DNA of 64,000 bases from an uncultured Prevotellaceae bacterium. Lineage in GTDB: Bacteria > Bacteroidota > Bacteroidia > Bacteroidales > Muribaculaceae. The notes under the pieces are model-generated. The model worked only from the letters and a program-made list of their open reading frames with translations, had not been told where the DNA came from and did no database searches. Location: positions 1-64,000 of the forward strand of contig ONIY01000023.1 of NCBI GenBank assembly GCA_900318065.1, read 5' to 3'. A program made the position numbers and the translations under genes. Shown here in pieces: positions 14,243 through 23,209 of this stretch (its first letter is position 1; each line of letters begins with the position of its first letter).

Positions 14243-17200
14243 CTAGTTCTTGTTGCCCTTGGCGGCTTCTTTGCGTTCTCGCTCGCGTTGCTTGCGCTCT
14301 TCTTCACGCTGCTTCTGTCGCTGCTTGGCAGCCTCCTTGCGAGCCTTGGCCTCTTCTTTCTTGCGCTTCTGCTCTTCTTTCTTCTTTTGCTCGCGCTCCT
14401 TGGCTCGCTGCTTGCGCTCTTGCTCACGCTGCTTGCGTGCCTCTTCCTTGGCCTTGATCTTGTCCTTGCGTTCCTGCTCGGCGCGCTTGGCGGCTTCTTC
14501 CTTCTCGCGTTCCTTAGCCTTCTCGAGCTCTTCGCGTGCCTTCTCGGCGGCCTTGATAGAGTCGCGCTCGGCCTTCTCCTGAGCCTTGAGCAGTTTCTCG
14601 CGCTCCTTCTCGGCCTTCTTTATCGAGTCTTGACGAGCCTTCTCTTCCTTCTTGAGCTGCTTCTCGCGCTCCTTCTCGGCTTTCTTGGCCTCTTTCTCCT
14701 GACGCTCGCGAGCCTTGGTCTCTTCGTCCTTCTGCTTCTTGAGATGCTGGATGTTGTCGCCGTCTTTCTTGTTATCCTTGTTGACGGTGGCGCTGCTGCT
14801 GTCGGACTTGTCGGACACGTCGGCTTTCTCGCCCTTGTCGGCTTTCTCTTGCTCTTGCTGCTGCTTGAGGGCTTCTTCTTGCTTGCGCATAGCCTCTTCC
14901 TCGCGGCGGCGTTGCTCCTCACGCTTGAGGGCCTCCTCGCGACGGCGCGCTTCTTCCTTCTTGCGAGCCTCCTCTTCCTTGCGCTGCTGCTCTTGCTGGC
15001 GCATCTCGGCGCGGCGGCGTGCCTCCTCGAGCAGAGCCGGGTTGCCTTGCTGCTCGGGAGTGTCGATCTTGGGCTTCTCAACAGGCTTCTCCTCCTGGGT
15101 AGCCTCCTCTTCCTGCTTATCGGAGGTCTTGCCCTGAGCCTTCTTCACCGACTTGATGGGCTTCTTGCCCTCTTCCTCTTCGCCTTGCTGCTCGTCGCTG
15201 CCAGGCGTCTCGGTGGTGTCGAGTTTCTCGTCGTCGACGGCGTCCTCCGGAATCTGTCCCTCTACCTGCTCCTCGTTGAGCTCGTCGAGGTAGCGGAAGT
15301 ATTCCTCAAATGTGCGACCCTCCTGCAGCAGCAGGTTGAAGTTCTCCTCGCTGATGATGACATAGTGAGCCTGCTGCGGGATGTTCATCTCGGCATCCTT
15401 CTCCCACACACCGCGGTAGTGGTCTACCTCATAGAAATTGGCAAAGCCCTTGACCACAATCAGTCCTAGATCGCCAAATGACATGGGCTCCAGCTCAAAG
15501 TCCTTGATGACAAACGAGTTGAAGTTGTGCTTAGCCACCTCAAAGAGCAGTTGGTTAGACGAAACCGAGTCGGTCGAGAACACGAGCACAAAGTACTGTG
15601 GCTTGTTGCGGCCCTCCTTGAATGGCGTGAACTCCTTGTTCTCGGCGCCGGCGGTAGTGTCGTTGGTCAGGCGCATGGTCCAGAGCATGCCGCGGGTGTT
15701 GACCAGTCCAGCATGTGGCTTGCGGCCCTTGTTGAGCTCCTTGACAATCGACGAGGCGGTGGGTGTGATATTGGTCTCGGGGTAGCGCTCGAGCATCTCC
15801 TTGAGGGTGCTCTTGAACTTGTCGTAGTTCTTCTCGGTGACATAGGCCAGCGCGTCGATAAACATGAACTTAGGCATGATCTTCGACAGCGGATAGGTCT
15901 TCATCATCTCAAAGTAGGCGGCATGCACGGTGGCGTTGTCGTTGCGCAGATAGGCGTTGTAGGCCTGGTCGTAGAGTTCTTCCTGGACGAGGTCCATGCG
16001 CATGAGGTTCTCGATGTAGTTGGGATCCTTCATCGCCTTGCCATACTTAGAGTCGGCAAACTCGTCGAGGATGAGTTGCCGGTAGTGTTCCGACTCGCTG
16101 TACTGCTTGTTGCGGTAGTATAGCAGATACATATTATAATATGTGTCGAGGCGGTAGGTGTTGTCGGGGTAGCGCTCGAGCAGTTGCTCAAACTCATAGG
16201 CGGCAGCGGGCAGGTCTTCGAGTTTGTCCTTGAGAATCACGCCCATGTTGTAGAGGCCTTCCTGGATCACGTCGTTAGAGGTCTGGATTTCCTCTTCGGT
16301 CTTGGGAATCTGCTTGAGGTAGTATTCCTCGTAGTGTGGATCCTCGGCGCGCTTGGCGGCTTCCTTGTCGACCTGGGCGGTAGAGTCGTTGCCAGCCACC
16401 ATGGTCGAGTCGCTGGCGTTTTCTTCCTCCTCGTTGCCGGTGTTCTCCTCGAGCGAGAAGGTGTTCTTGTTGCGTCGTCGCCAGTTATCCTCGAGCTTGC
16501 GGTTTCCCCACAGTTGCTGGAAGGCGGTCTTACCGGCATTCTTGGTAGTGGTGTTGTAGAAGTACCACGAGTTGTCGGCGTTGATATTGTAGGAGGCGGG
16601 TTGCTGCGCGTTGTTCTTCAGGCCATTGTCCTTGCCTTGCTGCTGAGCCATGTAGGCCTCACGCTCGGCAGCCTCTTTCTCTTCTTTCTCTCGCTTCTTG
16701 AGGTCCTCGATAATCTTGGCAATCACCTTCTTTTGCTCCTCGAGCGGCATCTGCGCCAGTCGCAGCAGCGAGTCCTGCAGCGTCACGTTGCCCGAGTACA
16801 CCGCCAGCTCGTCGAGCACGTCGCTGCGGTGCTTGAGCTCCTTGTAGTTGGGGTAGTTCTCGCTAAGCTGTGGAATAGCCTCGCTGTAGCATGGCTGAGC
16901 CTTGTCATACTTGTGCTGTGCAAAGTAGATGCCTCCCAGCGTAAGCTGGCTGATGGCCTTGTCGATGCCGTTGCGGGTGCTCTTCTTGGCGGCGAGCTCA
17001 TAGTTCTCGATGGCGTGCACGGTGTCGCCTCGGGTGAGATACAGGTTGCCAATGGCGTAGTAAATCTGGTCGAGGTATTCCTTGTTGCGGTCGTAGTGAG
17101 TCATGCGCTTGAGGGCTTTCACCTCGCTGTCGATGTTCTTGCCCTGGAACACGGCGCTCTGCTTGATGCGCGCGTTGAACTTGGTGCGGTAGGTCGAGCT

Positions 17201-18034
17201 GCTGCTACTGCCGGCGCGCTTGTAGGCCTGGTAGGCTTTCTCCTTCTGCCCGTTCTCGTCATAGAGCTGTCCCAGCAGGAAGTTCAGTCGCACCTTCTGT
17301 CCGCCGCCGGCGCCATCAACGGCTTTCTCAAGATAGGGCAGCGCCTTGTCGTTCATCTTGCTCTTGATGTAGTAGTCGGCAAAGGCAAGATTGGCGAGCT
17401 GGTAGAGCCGCTTGTCGTCGATCTTCTCGGGGTGGATGTGCACGAGCACGTTGTCGGCCTCGGTGGTCCAGTTCATGGCGCAGTAGCTCAGTGCCTCCCA
17501 TATCTTTGCCTCAAGCACGAGCTTGGGTTTCCATGAGAAGTGTCGCGAGATGTAGTGGAACGTGGCTGCCGAGCTCAGGAAGTCGCCCTTCATGTACTGA
17601 GCCTTGGCCATCATGTACCAGGCGTTGTGGATAAACGGGTTGTATTCCTCGCGCTTGAGCCATTCCTTGTATTTTGGGTCGTTGCCCTTGCCAGCCTTGC
17701 GCTTGGGCTTCTTCTTGATGGAGTGCAGCGAGATGGCCTTTTGCATCTTCTCGATGGTGCGGTCAAAGTTGGTGCTGGGCTGGGTGGCCTTGGGGTCGTT
17801 GTAGGCCTCGGCGGGGTGAATGAAGAGTTGGGTGGAGTAGTCGTCCTGATAGTCGTTCTCGAGCACCTTGATTTGTTCCTTGTAGTGCTTCTCGCCGTTG
17901 TAATACACGTTGTAGCGCGTGTTCATCGCATGCCAAAAGCGGCTGCCGGCAGTGTTCTTCTTGGTGCTGCAAGCCCAGAAGAACGCTGTCGCAATTACTA
18001 AGATGACGGGTATGTATCGATACAATTTCTTCAT
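14243..18034 (-). CDS. porW: PorW/SprE-type type IX secretion lipoprotein with long charged C-terminal tail
   Basis: 1263 aa. It has a lipoprotein signal with C22 (ATAFFWAC). Residues about 30-110 contain the PorW/SprE family start (FWHAMNTRYNVYYNGEKHY). Residues about 130-950 are TPR-like repeats (for example YMMAKAQYMKGDF, YAIGNLYLTRGDT, ALAYVTEKNYDKF). From about residue 930 (below 15250 on the map) the protein is an almost uninterrupted Glu/Lys/Arg/Gln/Ala helix of about 330 aa with repeats such as KAEKEREKLLKAQEKAERDS. PorW/SprE is a periplasmic outer-membrane lipoprotein that links the T9SS rotor (PorK/N/L/M) to the translocon. The tail is longer than in the SprE proteins I know and may reach into the envelope. 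Confidence 0.8.
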   Translation of the reverse strand: MKKLYRYIPVILVIATAFFWACSTKKNTAGSRFWHAMNTRYNVYYNGEKHYKEQIKVLENDYQDDYSTQLFIHPAEAYNDPKATQPSTNFDRTIEKMQKAISLHSIKKKPKRKAGKGNDPKYKEWLKREEYNPFIHNAWYMMAKAQYMKGDFLSSAATFHYISRHFSWKPKLVLEAKIWEALSYCAMNWTTEADNVLVHIHPEKIDDKRLYQLANLAFADYYIKSKMNDKALPYLEKAVDGAGGGQKVRLNFLLGQLYDENGQKEKAYQAYKRAGSSSSSTYRTKFNARIKQSAVFQGKNIDSEVKALKRMTHYDRNKEYLDQIYYAIGNLYLTRGDTVHAIENYELAAKKSTRNGIDKAISQLTLGGIYFAQHKYDKAQPCYSEAIPQLSENYPNYKELKHRSDVLDELAVYSGNVTLQDSLLRLAQMPLEEQKKVIAKIIEDLKKREKEEKEAAEREAYMAQQQGKDNGLKNNAQQPASYNINADNSWYFYNTTTKNAGKTAFQQLWGNRKLEDNWRRRNKNTFSLEENTGNEEEENASDSTMVAGNDSTAQVDKEAAKRAEDPHYEEYYLKQIPKTEEEIQTSNDVIQEGLYNMGVILKDKLEDLPAAAYEFEQLLERYPDNTYRLDTYYNMYLLYYRNKQYSESEHYRQLILDEFADSKYGKAMKDPNYIENLMRMDLVQEELYDQAYNAYLRNDNATVHAAYFEMMKTYPLSKIMPKFMFIDALAYVTEKNYDKFKSTLKEMLERYPETNITPTASSIVKELNKGRKPHAGLVNTRGMLWTMRLTNDTTAGAENKEFTPFKEGRNKPQYFVLVFSTDSVSSNQLLFEVAKHNFNSFVIKDFELEPMSFGDLGLIVVKGFANFYEVDHYRGVWEKDAEMNIPQQAHYVIISEENFNLLLQEGRTFEEYFRYLDELNEEQVEGQIPEDAVDDEKLDTTETPGSDEQQGEEEEGKKPIKSVKKAQGKTSDKQEEEATQEEKPVEKPKIDTPEQQGNPALLEEARRRAEMRQQEQQRKEEEARKKEEARRREEALKREEQRRREEEAMRKQEEALKQQQEQEKADKGEKADVSDKSDSSSATVNKDNKKDGDNIQHLKKQKDEETKARERQEKEAKKAEKEREKQLKKEEKARQDSIKKAEKEREKLLKAQEKAERDSIKAAEKAREELEKAKEREKEEAAKRAEQERKDKIKAKEEARKQREQERKQRAKEREQKKKEEQKRKKEEAKARKEAAKQRQKQREEERKQRERERKEAAKGNKN

Positions 18035-18104
18035 TACCCACTAGGTATATCAATCCCGATATATCTTTTTAAACGCAAGAACTCGTGTTTTATTGCATTA
18101 TTCT

Positions 18105-18297
18105 TGGTTTATGGTTGTTTGGTTTATGGTTTATGGAAGTTGGGGGAGAGGAGAAAAGTACAAGGTACAATGTACAATGTACAATGTTGAAGGCCCTTCG
18201 TCCTTCGTCCTTTGTCCTTCGTCCTTTGTCCTTTGTCCTTCGACCCCCGATCCCCGATCCCCGATCCCCGATCCCCGATCCCCCATCCTCGATCCCC
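18105..18297. repeat. Mixed simple-repeat cluster (GTTTATGG, ACAATGT, GTCCTTC, CGATCCC)
   Basis: The 324-nt gap 18035-18358 holds TTTATGG units (18107-18138), ACAATGTACAATGT (18168-18188), GTCCTTC/T 7-nt repeats (18198-18240) and about seven CGATCCC(C)/(T) units (18240-18297). All create open frames on both strands that I regard as spurious. Confidence 0.85.
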
Positions 18298-18298
18298 G

Positions 18299-18338
18299 AA
18301 AAAAAATGCACCCGCACGGGGTGCGGATGCATTTTTTA
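18299..18338 (-). terminator. Terminator of the frameshifted adhesin gene
   Basis: AAAAAATGCA...TGCATTTTTT with an inner CCGCAC/GTGCGG stem forms a strong hairpin with A/T flanks on both sides, 21 nt beyond the minus-strand stop codon at 18359. Confidence 0.85.
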
Positions 18339-18358
18339 AAGTCAAGCATCAATGCCGA

Positions 18359-21300
18359 TTATCTAACGATAACCTTCTTGTTGCCGTTGATGTAGATACC
18401 AGGAGTAACTGGCTTGCCATTGAGCTTCTGACCGTTGAGGTTGTACCACTCGTTGCTCTGGTTGTCAACAGTGATGTTGTCGATACCAGTAATCTTGTCA
18501 ACAACCATTACGAGAGGCTCGTTGAGGCCGCGGCCAAGTTCCTTAACGGTGATGGAGTAAGTGCCTGCTTCCTCAATTCTGAAGTTAGAACCGTCAATGA
18601 GCTGGATATCAACGTCGAGGAGCTCAGGAGTGATCAGGAAGAAGCCAGCTTGGGTCTCATCGATACCACCGAACCAGATGGTGCTGCCATCCTCGGCAAA
18701 TGTGATAACCTTGAACTGGGCACCAGCCTCAAGCTCTACAGTACCCACATAGTTGCCCTCCTCGTTCTCGGCGAGCTCGATGCGTCCACCAGTCTCGGTC
18801 TGGTTCCAGTCGTTGAATGTACCCACTACATAGAACTCATCATATCCACCCTGATCGGCGAGAGTAGTGAAGAATACGCTTGGAGTCCACTCGGTAGTAG
18901 ACTTATCCTCAACGATACCCTGTACCTGTACCTCATACTTAGTCTCTGGATCAAGACCAGTGATGGTGTAAGGAGATTCTACGTTCTCAACAGTAATCCA
19001 CTCGCCTGGCTCAACGCCACCACCGTAGGTGATAGTCACGTTGTCGATGTTCAGGCGGAACATGTCGGTGCAGTTGAAGTGACGGAATGCGATGTAACCC
19101 ATCTGGCCCTCATAAGCGCTCAGGTCGGCAGTAATCTCTTGGTAAGTGCCGGTAGAAACAGCCTCGGGAAGAAGCTCTACGAAAGAGGTGAGGTCAGTGG
19201 GGTCGCCTACCGATACATATACTGCATAGTGCTCAGCTGCATAGCTAGGATCCTGAGCACGAACCTGGAACGACAGAGTGCCATCGAGCTTAACTTGTGG
19301 GCTGATCAACCAGTCATCGGGAGTGAGTGCATTCTGCATGTAGCTTGCCGAAGTCATGCAAGAAGCGTCAAATACATACTGGTTAGTGTTGTCGTCGGGA
19401 GTGAAGGTGTACCAAGTGTAACCGTCGCCATCGGCGTCAACAGCGGTCCAGCCGCTCTCTACTGGGAACTCGCCACTAGCGAGGCCATACTCGAAGCCCT
19501 CGAAGTAGCTGCTGGTCTCGCCAGCAGTGCGGTAGCGGATGTTGTAGAGGTCTTGCGAGCCTACTACATTAACATCGGCAGTAGTAGCGGTGATGTTGTC
19601 AACAGTAACCTCTGTTGGCATTGCATCGGCGGCAAGGGTGGTGAAGTTCACGAGGTCGGTCCACAGTGAGTTGCCATCCTCATAAGCACCCTGTACTTGG
19701 CACTCATAGGTAGTGTTAGCAGCCAGGCCTTCCATAGTAACAGGAGCGGTAGTGTTGTTCACGTACGAAGAGATAGTAACCTTGAGCATCGTGGTGACGG
19801 ATGGCAACATAGCCCTTCTGTCCCTCAAATGCGCTCAGGTCAAACTCCTTCTTCTGCCAGTTACCAACAGCCGATGGCATCAAGCCTTGAGTAGCAATGT
19901 TGTCCTCAAGAGCGGTGAAGTCGGCAGGAGCGGTACCGGTAGTAGAAACGTAAACACCGTAGTTCTCAATATAGTTTGCGCCCAGGTCGGCAACGTAGAA
20001 CTCGAGAGTTCCAGCCAGGTCAACCATTGGCGAGATCAGCCAGTTGTCAACACCAAGTGCTTCACCAGTCGACTCGTTTACGCTAATAGAAGCCATGCAA
20101 GAGGTACCATCGGCAGCAAACAGTGGAGTGCCACCCATGTTGTAGTTGTTGATAGGCATTACTACCCAGCTGTTGATGTTCCAGCCAGCAGGAGCTGTTT
20201 CGGCCTCGAAGCTCTCGTCAAGACCAGTCTTCTCGCGATAGCGGAAGTTGTAGGCTGGAGCATCGCCGGTCCAGCTAGCAACAGCGCTGTTGCTAGTGAT
20301 GTCGGTAACAACGAGATTCTCGGGCAGAGCGAAGCGCAATGGAGTGGTGAAGGTCACTGCCTTAGTCCAGGTGCTCATGTCTTCCTCGGTGCAGATGCTG
20401 CGAACGAATACGTTGTAAGTAGTGTTCTCCTCGAGGTTGGTGAAGGTGTAGAATGGATCGTTAACCTGTACTGGAGTAGCATTGTCGGGAGTAGCCTCGG
20501 TAGTGCAAACTACCTCGAAGAGGTCTTGCTCCTCGGTGCCAGGTACCCAACCTACTGTTGCGCCGTTGTAAACGATGTTGTCAACAGCTACAGCAGTTGG
20601 ACGTGGGCAAGTAACAGGATTGATGGTGAAGGTAGTGAGAAGGCCAGGAGTCAGGGTTGGACCACTGCTTGAGCCAGTGCCCTGGAATACATAAATCTCA
20701 CTTCCGTCGGGAGCGGTGAGAGTGAAGCCGTTCTCATAGGTGTAGGTACCACCCACCCAAACGAGGTCATACTCTACGCCGTAGCACAGCATGAAGCTGC
20801 CCTCAAGGGAGTTGTTGCCAGAGCCCGATGGCAGAGTGATCTCTTGAACCACCTGGTTAGTTCCAGCATAGAGAACCTGGAGCTTGCCACCGCCGTTCCA
20901 GCCGTCGCCATAGGTGTCGGTGAGCACATACTCAACCTCGCCCATGTCGCTCTCATCGCAACCAGGAGTTACGAAGGTTGCTGTTGCCCAGTTGCTCTCG
21001 CCTTCGGGAACGATAGCCTTAACGCGAACCTCATACTGAGTAGCGTTCTGAAGTGCGTCGAGGGTGACAGTCTTCTCGGTAACAGTGCCAAGTGATGTCC
21101 ACTCCTCGTCGGCTGCCTTCTTGTACTCTACGCCCCAAGATGTCTCGGCGGCACCAGCATCCCAAGTGATAACTGCACTGTTGGGAGTGAGCTCGGTAGC
21201 CTGGATGTTCTTAGGCTTGTAGATAACGCCCGATGCTGGCAGGTACTCAAACTCTGTCTTGGGCAAGAAGTCGCGAACGGTACCAGCAGTAACGCCTTCG

Positions 21301-21815
21301 AGCGAGCTGTAGTTGTAGTTGCTCACGGCGCCGCCAGTAACTGCGGTTCCAGCAAAGGAAGCACTCTTGTAGGTGCCAGTAGCTGTTTGGTAAACAGCAA
21401 ACATGAGGTTGCCGCCTTCGTAGGTGTAGTCGTTGGCAAACTCAATAGTCAGCGTTCCGCTAGTGCCATCCAGTGGTCCCTCATAAACGAGGGTAGCACC
21501 TTCGGTACCCAGGAATGCTGTTGTGCAAGCTGTCTCGGCTACTTCCTTAACATAAACTTGGAAGTTACCGCCCCAAACTGCCTCGGGAACCGTAGCCAAG
21601 AACCATGTCAACTTGGTGATTGTTCCACCTTGCATGTCGCTCAAGTCGGCGGCAGGCATGATGAACTCACACTTGTTGTAAGCATCGGCATAGAAGCCGT
21701 AGACGGGAACGTAAGCATTTGTTGCGTCGCCGTCATACACCGTCAAGGTCTCCTGTGCGAATGCAGGGATTGCTGCGATAGCACACAAAACCAAAGAGTA
21801 AATGAATTTTTTCAT
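18359..21815 (-). pseudogene. Large secreted FN3 / anchor-J / SusF-like protein, disrupted by a frameshift
   Basis: Two overlapping frames make one protein. The first (21815 to 19716) has a signal peptide (MKKFIYSLVLCAIAAIPAFA), fibronectin-III-like repeats with TxYEVRVKAI motifs, and a choice-of-anchor-J (cleaved adhesin-like) domain running to GYVAIRHHDAQGYYLFV. The second (readable from about 19790 to 18359) resumes at VNNTTAPVTMEGLAANTTYE and has a second anchor-J domain, an FN3 domain, a SusE/F-like domain (TFNDWN...) and a C-terminal sorting-like tail ending GIYINGNKKVIVR. By comparison with the second anchor-J copy about 20 residues are missing at the junction near 19755-19775, so this is probably a small deletion plus frameshift. 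Sequencing error at a repeat cannot be excluded. The 24815-26680 gene shares its C-terminal half. Confidence 0.8.
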
Positions 21816-21921
21816 AAATAAACGGTTTTGGTTAATAATTTAGAAAATAAACACTATATTGTTATTGTATTGAAAAGGCAATTACACAGATTATAATTAG
21901 TTTCGCTTTTAATTAGTGCCA

Positions 21922-21953
21922 CAAAAATAGTAAGAAGAAGTTGAATAAACAAA
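21922..21953 (-). promoter_or_regulatory. Promoter of the frameshifted adhesin gene
   Basis: Minus-strand -7 TATTTTTG (21929-21922) and -33 TTTG (21953-21950) are 20 nt apart. The leader to the start codon is about 100 nt. Confidence 0.6.
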
Positions 21954-22029
21954 TATTTGTCGCAAAAAAATCATTTTTTTTGTCAAATTGTAGTTCCGCA
22001 TGGCAGGTTTCCTTAGAAATTTCTGGTGG

Positions 22030-22235
22030 CACTGCGCGCGATTATTTGCACTGCGCGCGATTATTTGCACTTCGTGCGATTATTTGCGCTTCGCGCGATT
22101 ATTTGCACTTCGTGCGATTATTTTGCGCTTCGTGCGATTATTTTGCGCTTCGTGCGATTATTTTGCGCTGCGTGCGATTATTTTGCACTTCCTGCGATTA
22201 TTTGCGCTTCGTGCGATTATTTGCGCTTCGCGCGG
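22030..22235 (+). repeat. 19-20-bp tandem repeat array (GCGATTATTTGCGCTTC)
   Basis: About ten units of GTGCGATTATTTGCRCTTC, with an extra T in some, run head to tail. The units drift between TTCGTGCG, TTCGCGCG and CTGCGTGCG. The unequal unit length would frameshift any ORF, so the open frames here are incidental. Confidence 0.9.
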
Positions 22236-22521
22236 TGTGGCCGTGTCATAGTCGCTGTTGGTGTGTGATTTCGTGGACGACGTGGCGAGCACGCTCGCAG
22301 CCCTCGCCCTTCGCTGATGGTGTGGCGGCTGGCCGTGTCATAGTCGCTGATGGTGTGGCAGCTGGCCGTGTCATAGTCGCTGTTGGTGTGTGATTTCGTG
22401 GACGACGTGGCGAGCACGCTCGCAGCCCTCGCCCTTCGCTGGCGGTGTGGCGGCTGGCCGTGTCATAGTCGCTGGCGGTGTGGCAGCTGGCCGTGTCTTA
22501 GTCGCTGGCGGTGTGGCAGCT
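22236..22521 (+). repeat. Nested 30-bp and 133-bp repeats
   Basis: A unit of about 30 bp, GGTGTGGC(G/A)GCTGGCCGTG followed by TCATAGTCGCT, recurs six times. A longer block beginning GTCGCTGTTGGTGTGTGATT and running through GGACGACGTGGCGAGCACGC and CAGCCCTCGCCCTTCGCTG appears twice (about 22251 and 22379). Confidence 0.8.
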
Positions 22522-22650
22522 GGCCGTAGGCCAGGGCGTCCCCGAAGGGGGCGAAATGAGCAACCCCACGGCGCGTACCCCGCAGGGGTGCGTGGCGTGG
22601 GGTACCCGTGCCCCTTCCCTTTTCCCGAGCCCCGAAGGGGGTCAACAACA
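22522..22650 (-). repeat. REP-containing dispersed repeat, copy A
   Basis: A block of about 129 bp is nearly identical to 27241-27369. It contains a 39-bp palindrome at 22564-22602 (CCCCACGgCGCGTACCCC-gca-GGGGTGCG...CGTGGGG) plus CCCCGAAGGGG motifs. The palindrome is the inverted-orientation relative of those at 26895-26933 and 27955-27993. Confidence 0.9.
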
Positions 22651-22662
22651 CTCACCTTGCCG

Positions 22663-23076
22663 TTATCCCAGGGCGAGGGCTACTAATTCCTCTTTAATGA
22701 TGCCGGGCATGGTGATGCCGCGTTTCTTGATGGAGCGTTCCCAGGGCAGGAGTTCGTCGTGCTTGAGTGTGTAGAGCACGTCGCGCCATTGCTCGAGCTC
22801 GTCGTCGCTGTAGTCACTGGCGCCGCGACCCTTGAAGGCGTCGAGCTCCTCGTCGTCGTAGTATTGTGCCGGGTCGTTGAAGTGGCGGAGCATCATCTCG
22901 CTTGGGCACACGTCGTGGGTGCCGCAGCACTCGTCGCTGCAGTCGTCTTGCTGCTGCTCGGCCACCGGCTCAACCTCCTGCTGTGGAGTGCCCGGTTTAT
23001 TGGTGAGCCTGTCGTGGATGTAGAGAATCACCCCTATCACCACCATGGCAATGAATATGTAGAATGCGGGAATCAA
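22663..23076 (-). CDS. Conserved small membrane-anchored protein with Cys cluster
   Basis: 137 aa. One N-terminal membrane segment (about 4-20) is followed by a Pro/Gln-rich linker, a cluster DDCSDECCGTHDVC (four cysteines), then an acidic helical part with YYDDEELDAFKGR and DYSDDELEQWRDVLYTL and a C-terminal GITMPGIIKEELVAL. This arrangement recurs in Bacteroidales proteins of unknown function. The Cys cluster could bind a metal. The start codon is directly preceded by AAGTGTTAAG repeats. A role cannot be assigned. Confidence 0.72.
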   Translation of the reverse strand: MIPAFYIFIAMVVIGVILYIHDRLTNKPGTPQQEVEPVAEQQQDDCSDECCGTHDVCPSEMMLRHFNDPAQYYDDEELDAFKGRGASDYSDDELEQWRDVLYTLKHDELLPWERSIKKRGITMPGIIKEELVALALG

Positions 23077-23205
23077 AATTAAGTGTAAAGTGTTAAGAGT
23101 TAAGTGTTAAGTTGCGCCTGCGGCGCGTGGATCGTGGAACGGCGCTTCGCGCGTGAAACGTGGAAGGTGGAAAGTGGAACGAGCAAGATTGTGCATTATG
23201 AATTA
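23077..23205. repeat. AAGTGTTAAG leader module, GCGCCTGCGGCGCG palindrome and AACGTGGAA repeats
   Basis: TTAAGTGTAAAGTGTTAAG and further units abut the start codon of the 22663-23076 gene. TTGCGCCTGCGGCGCG (23113-23128), GTGGAACG-type units and a GTGCATTATGAATTATGCAT tail fill the rest of the gap to aroA. The first two modules recur in the same order upstream of polA. Confidence 0.75.
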
Positions 23206-23209
23206 TGCA

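Noticed and set aside
14228-15469. 413-codon plus-strand ORF rich in Leu, opposite the PorW-like gene
   Set aside because: It is the antisense reading of the Glu/Lys-rich tail (codons GAG/AAG become CTC/CTT) and lacks start context and any domain.
19716-19828. Separate gene start at MRDRRAMLPSV for the second adhesin ORF
   Set aside because: No signal peptide or promoter; the frame continues the upstream protein, so a frameshift is more likely.
22030-22235. CRISPR array
   Set aside because: Units are directly tandem with no unique spacers and variable unit length; there are no cas genes.
21941-22774. Several ORFs across the 22.0-22.7 kb repeats
   Set aside because: All follow repeat structure on both strands and have no gene-like features.
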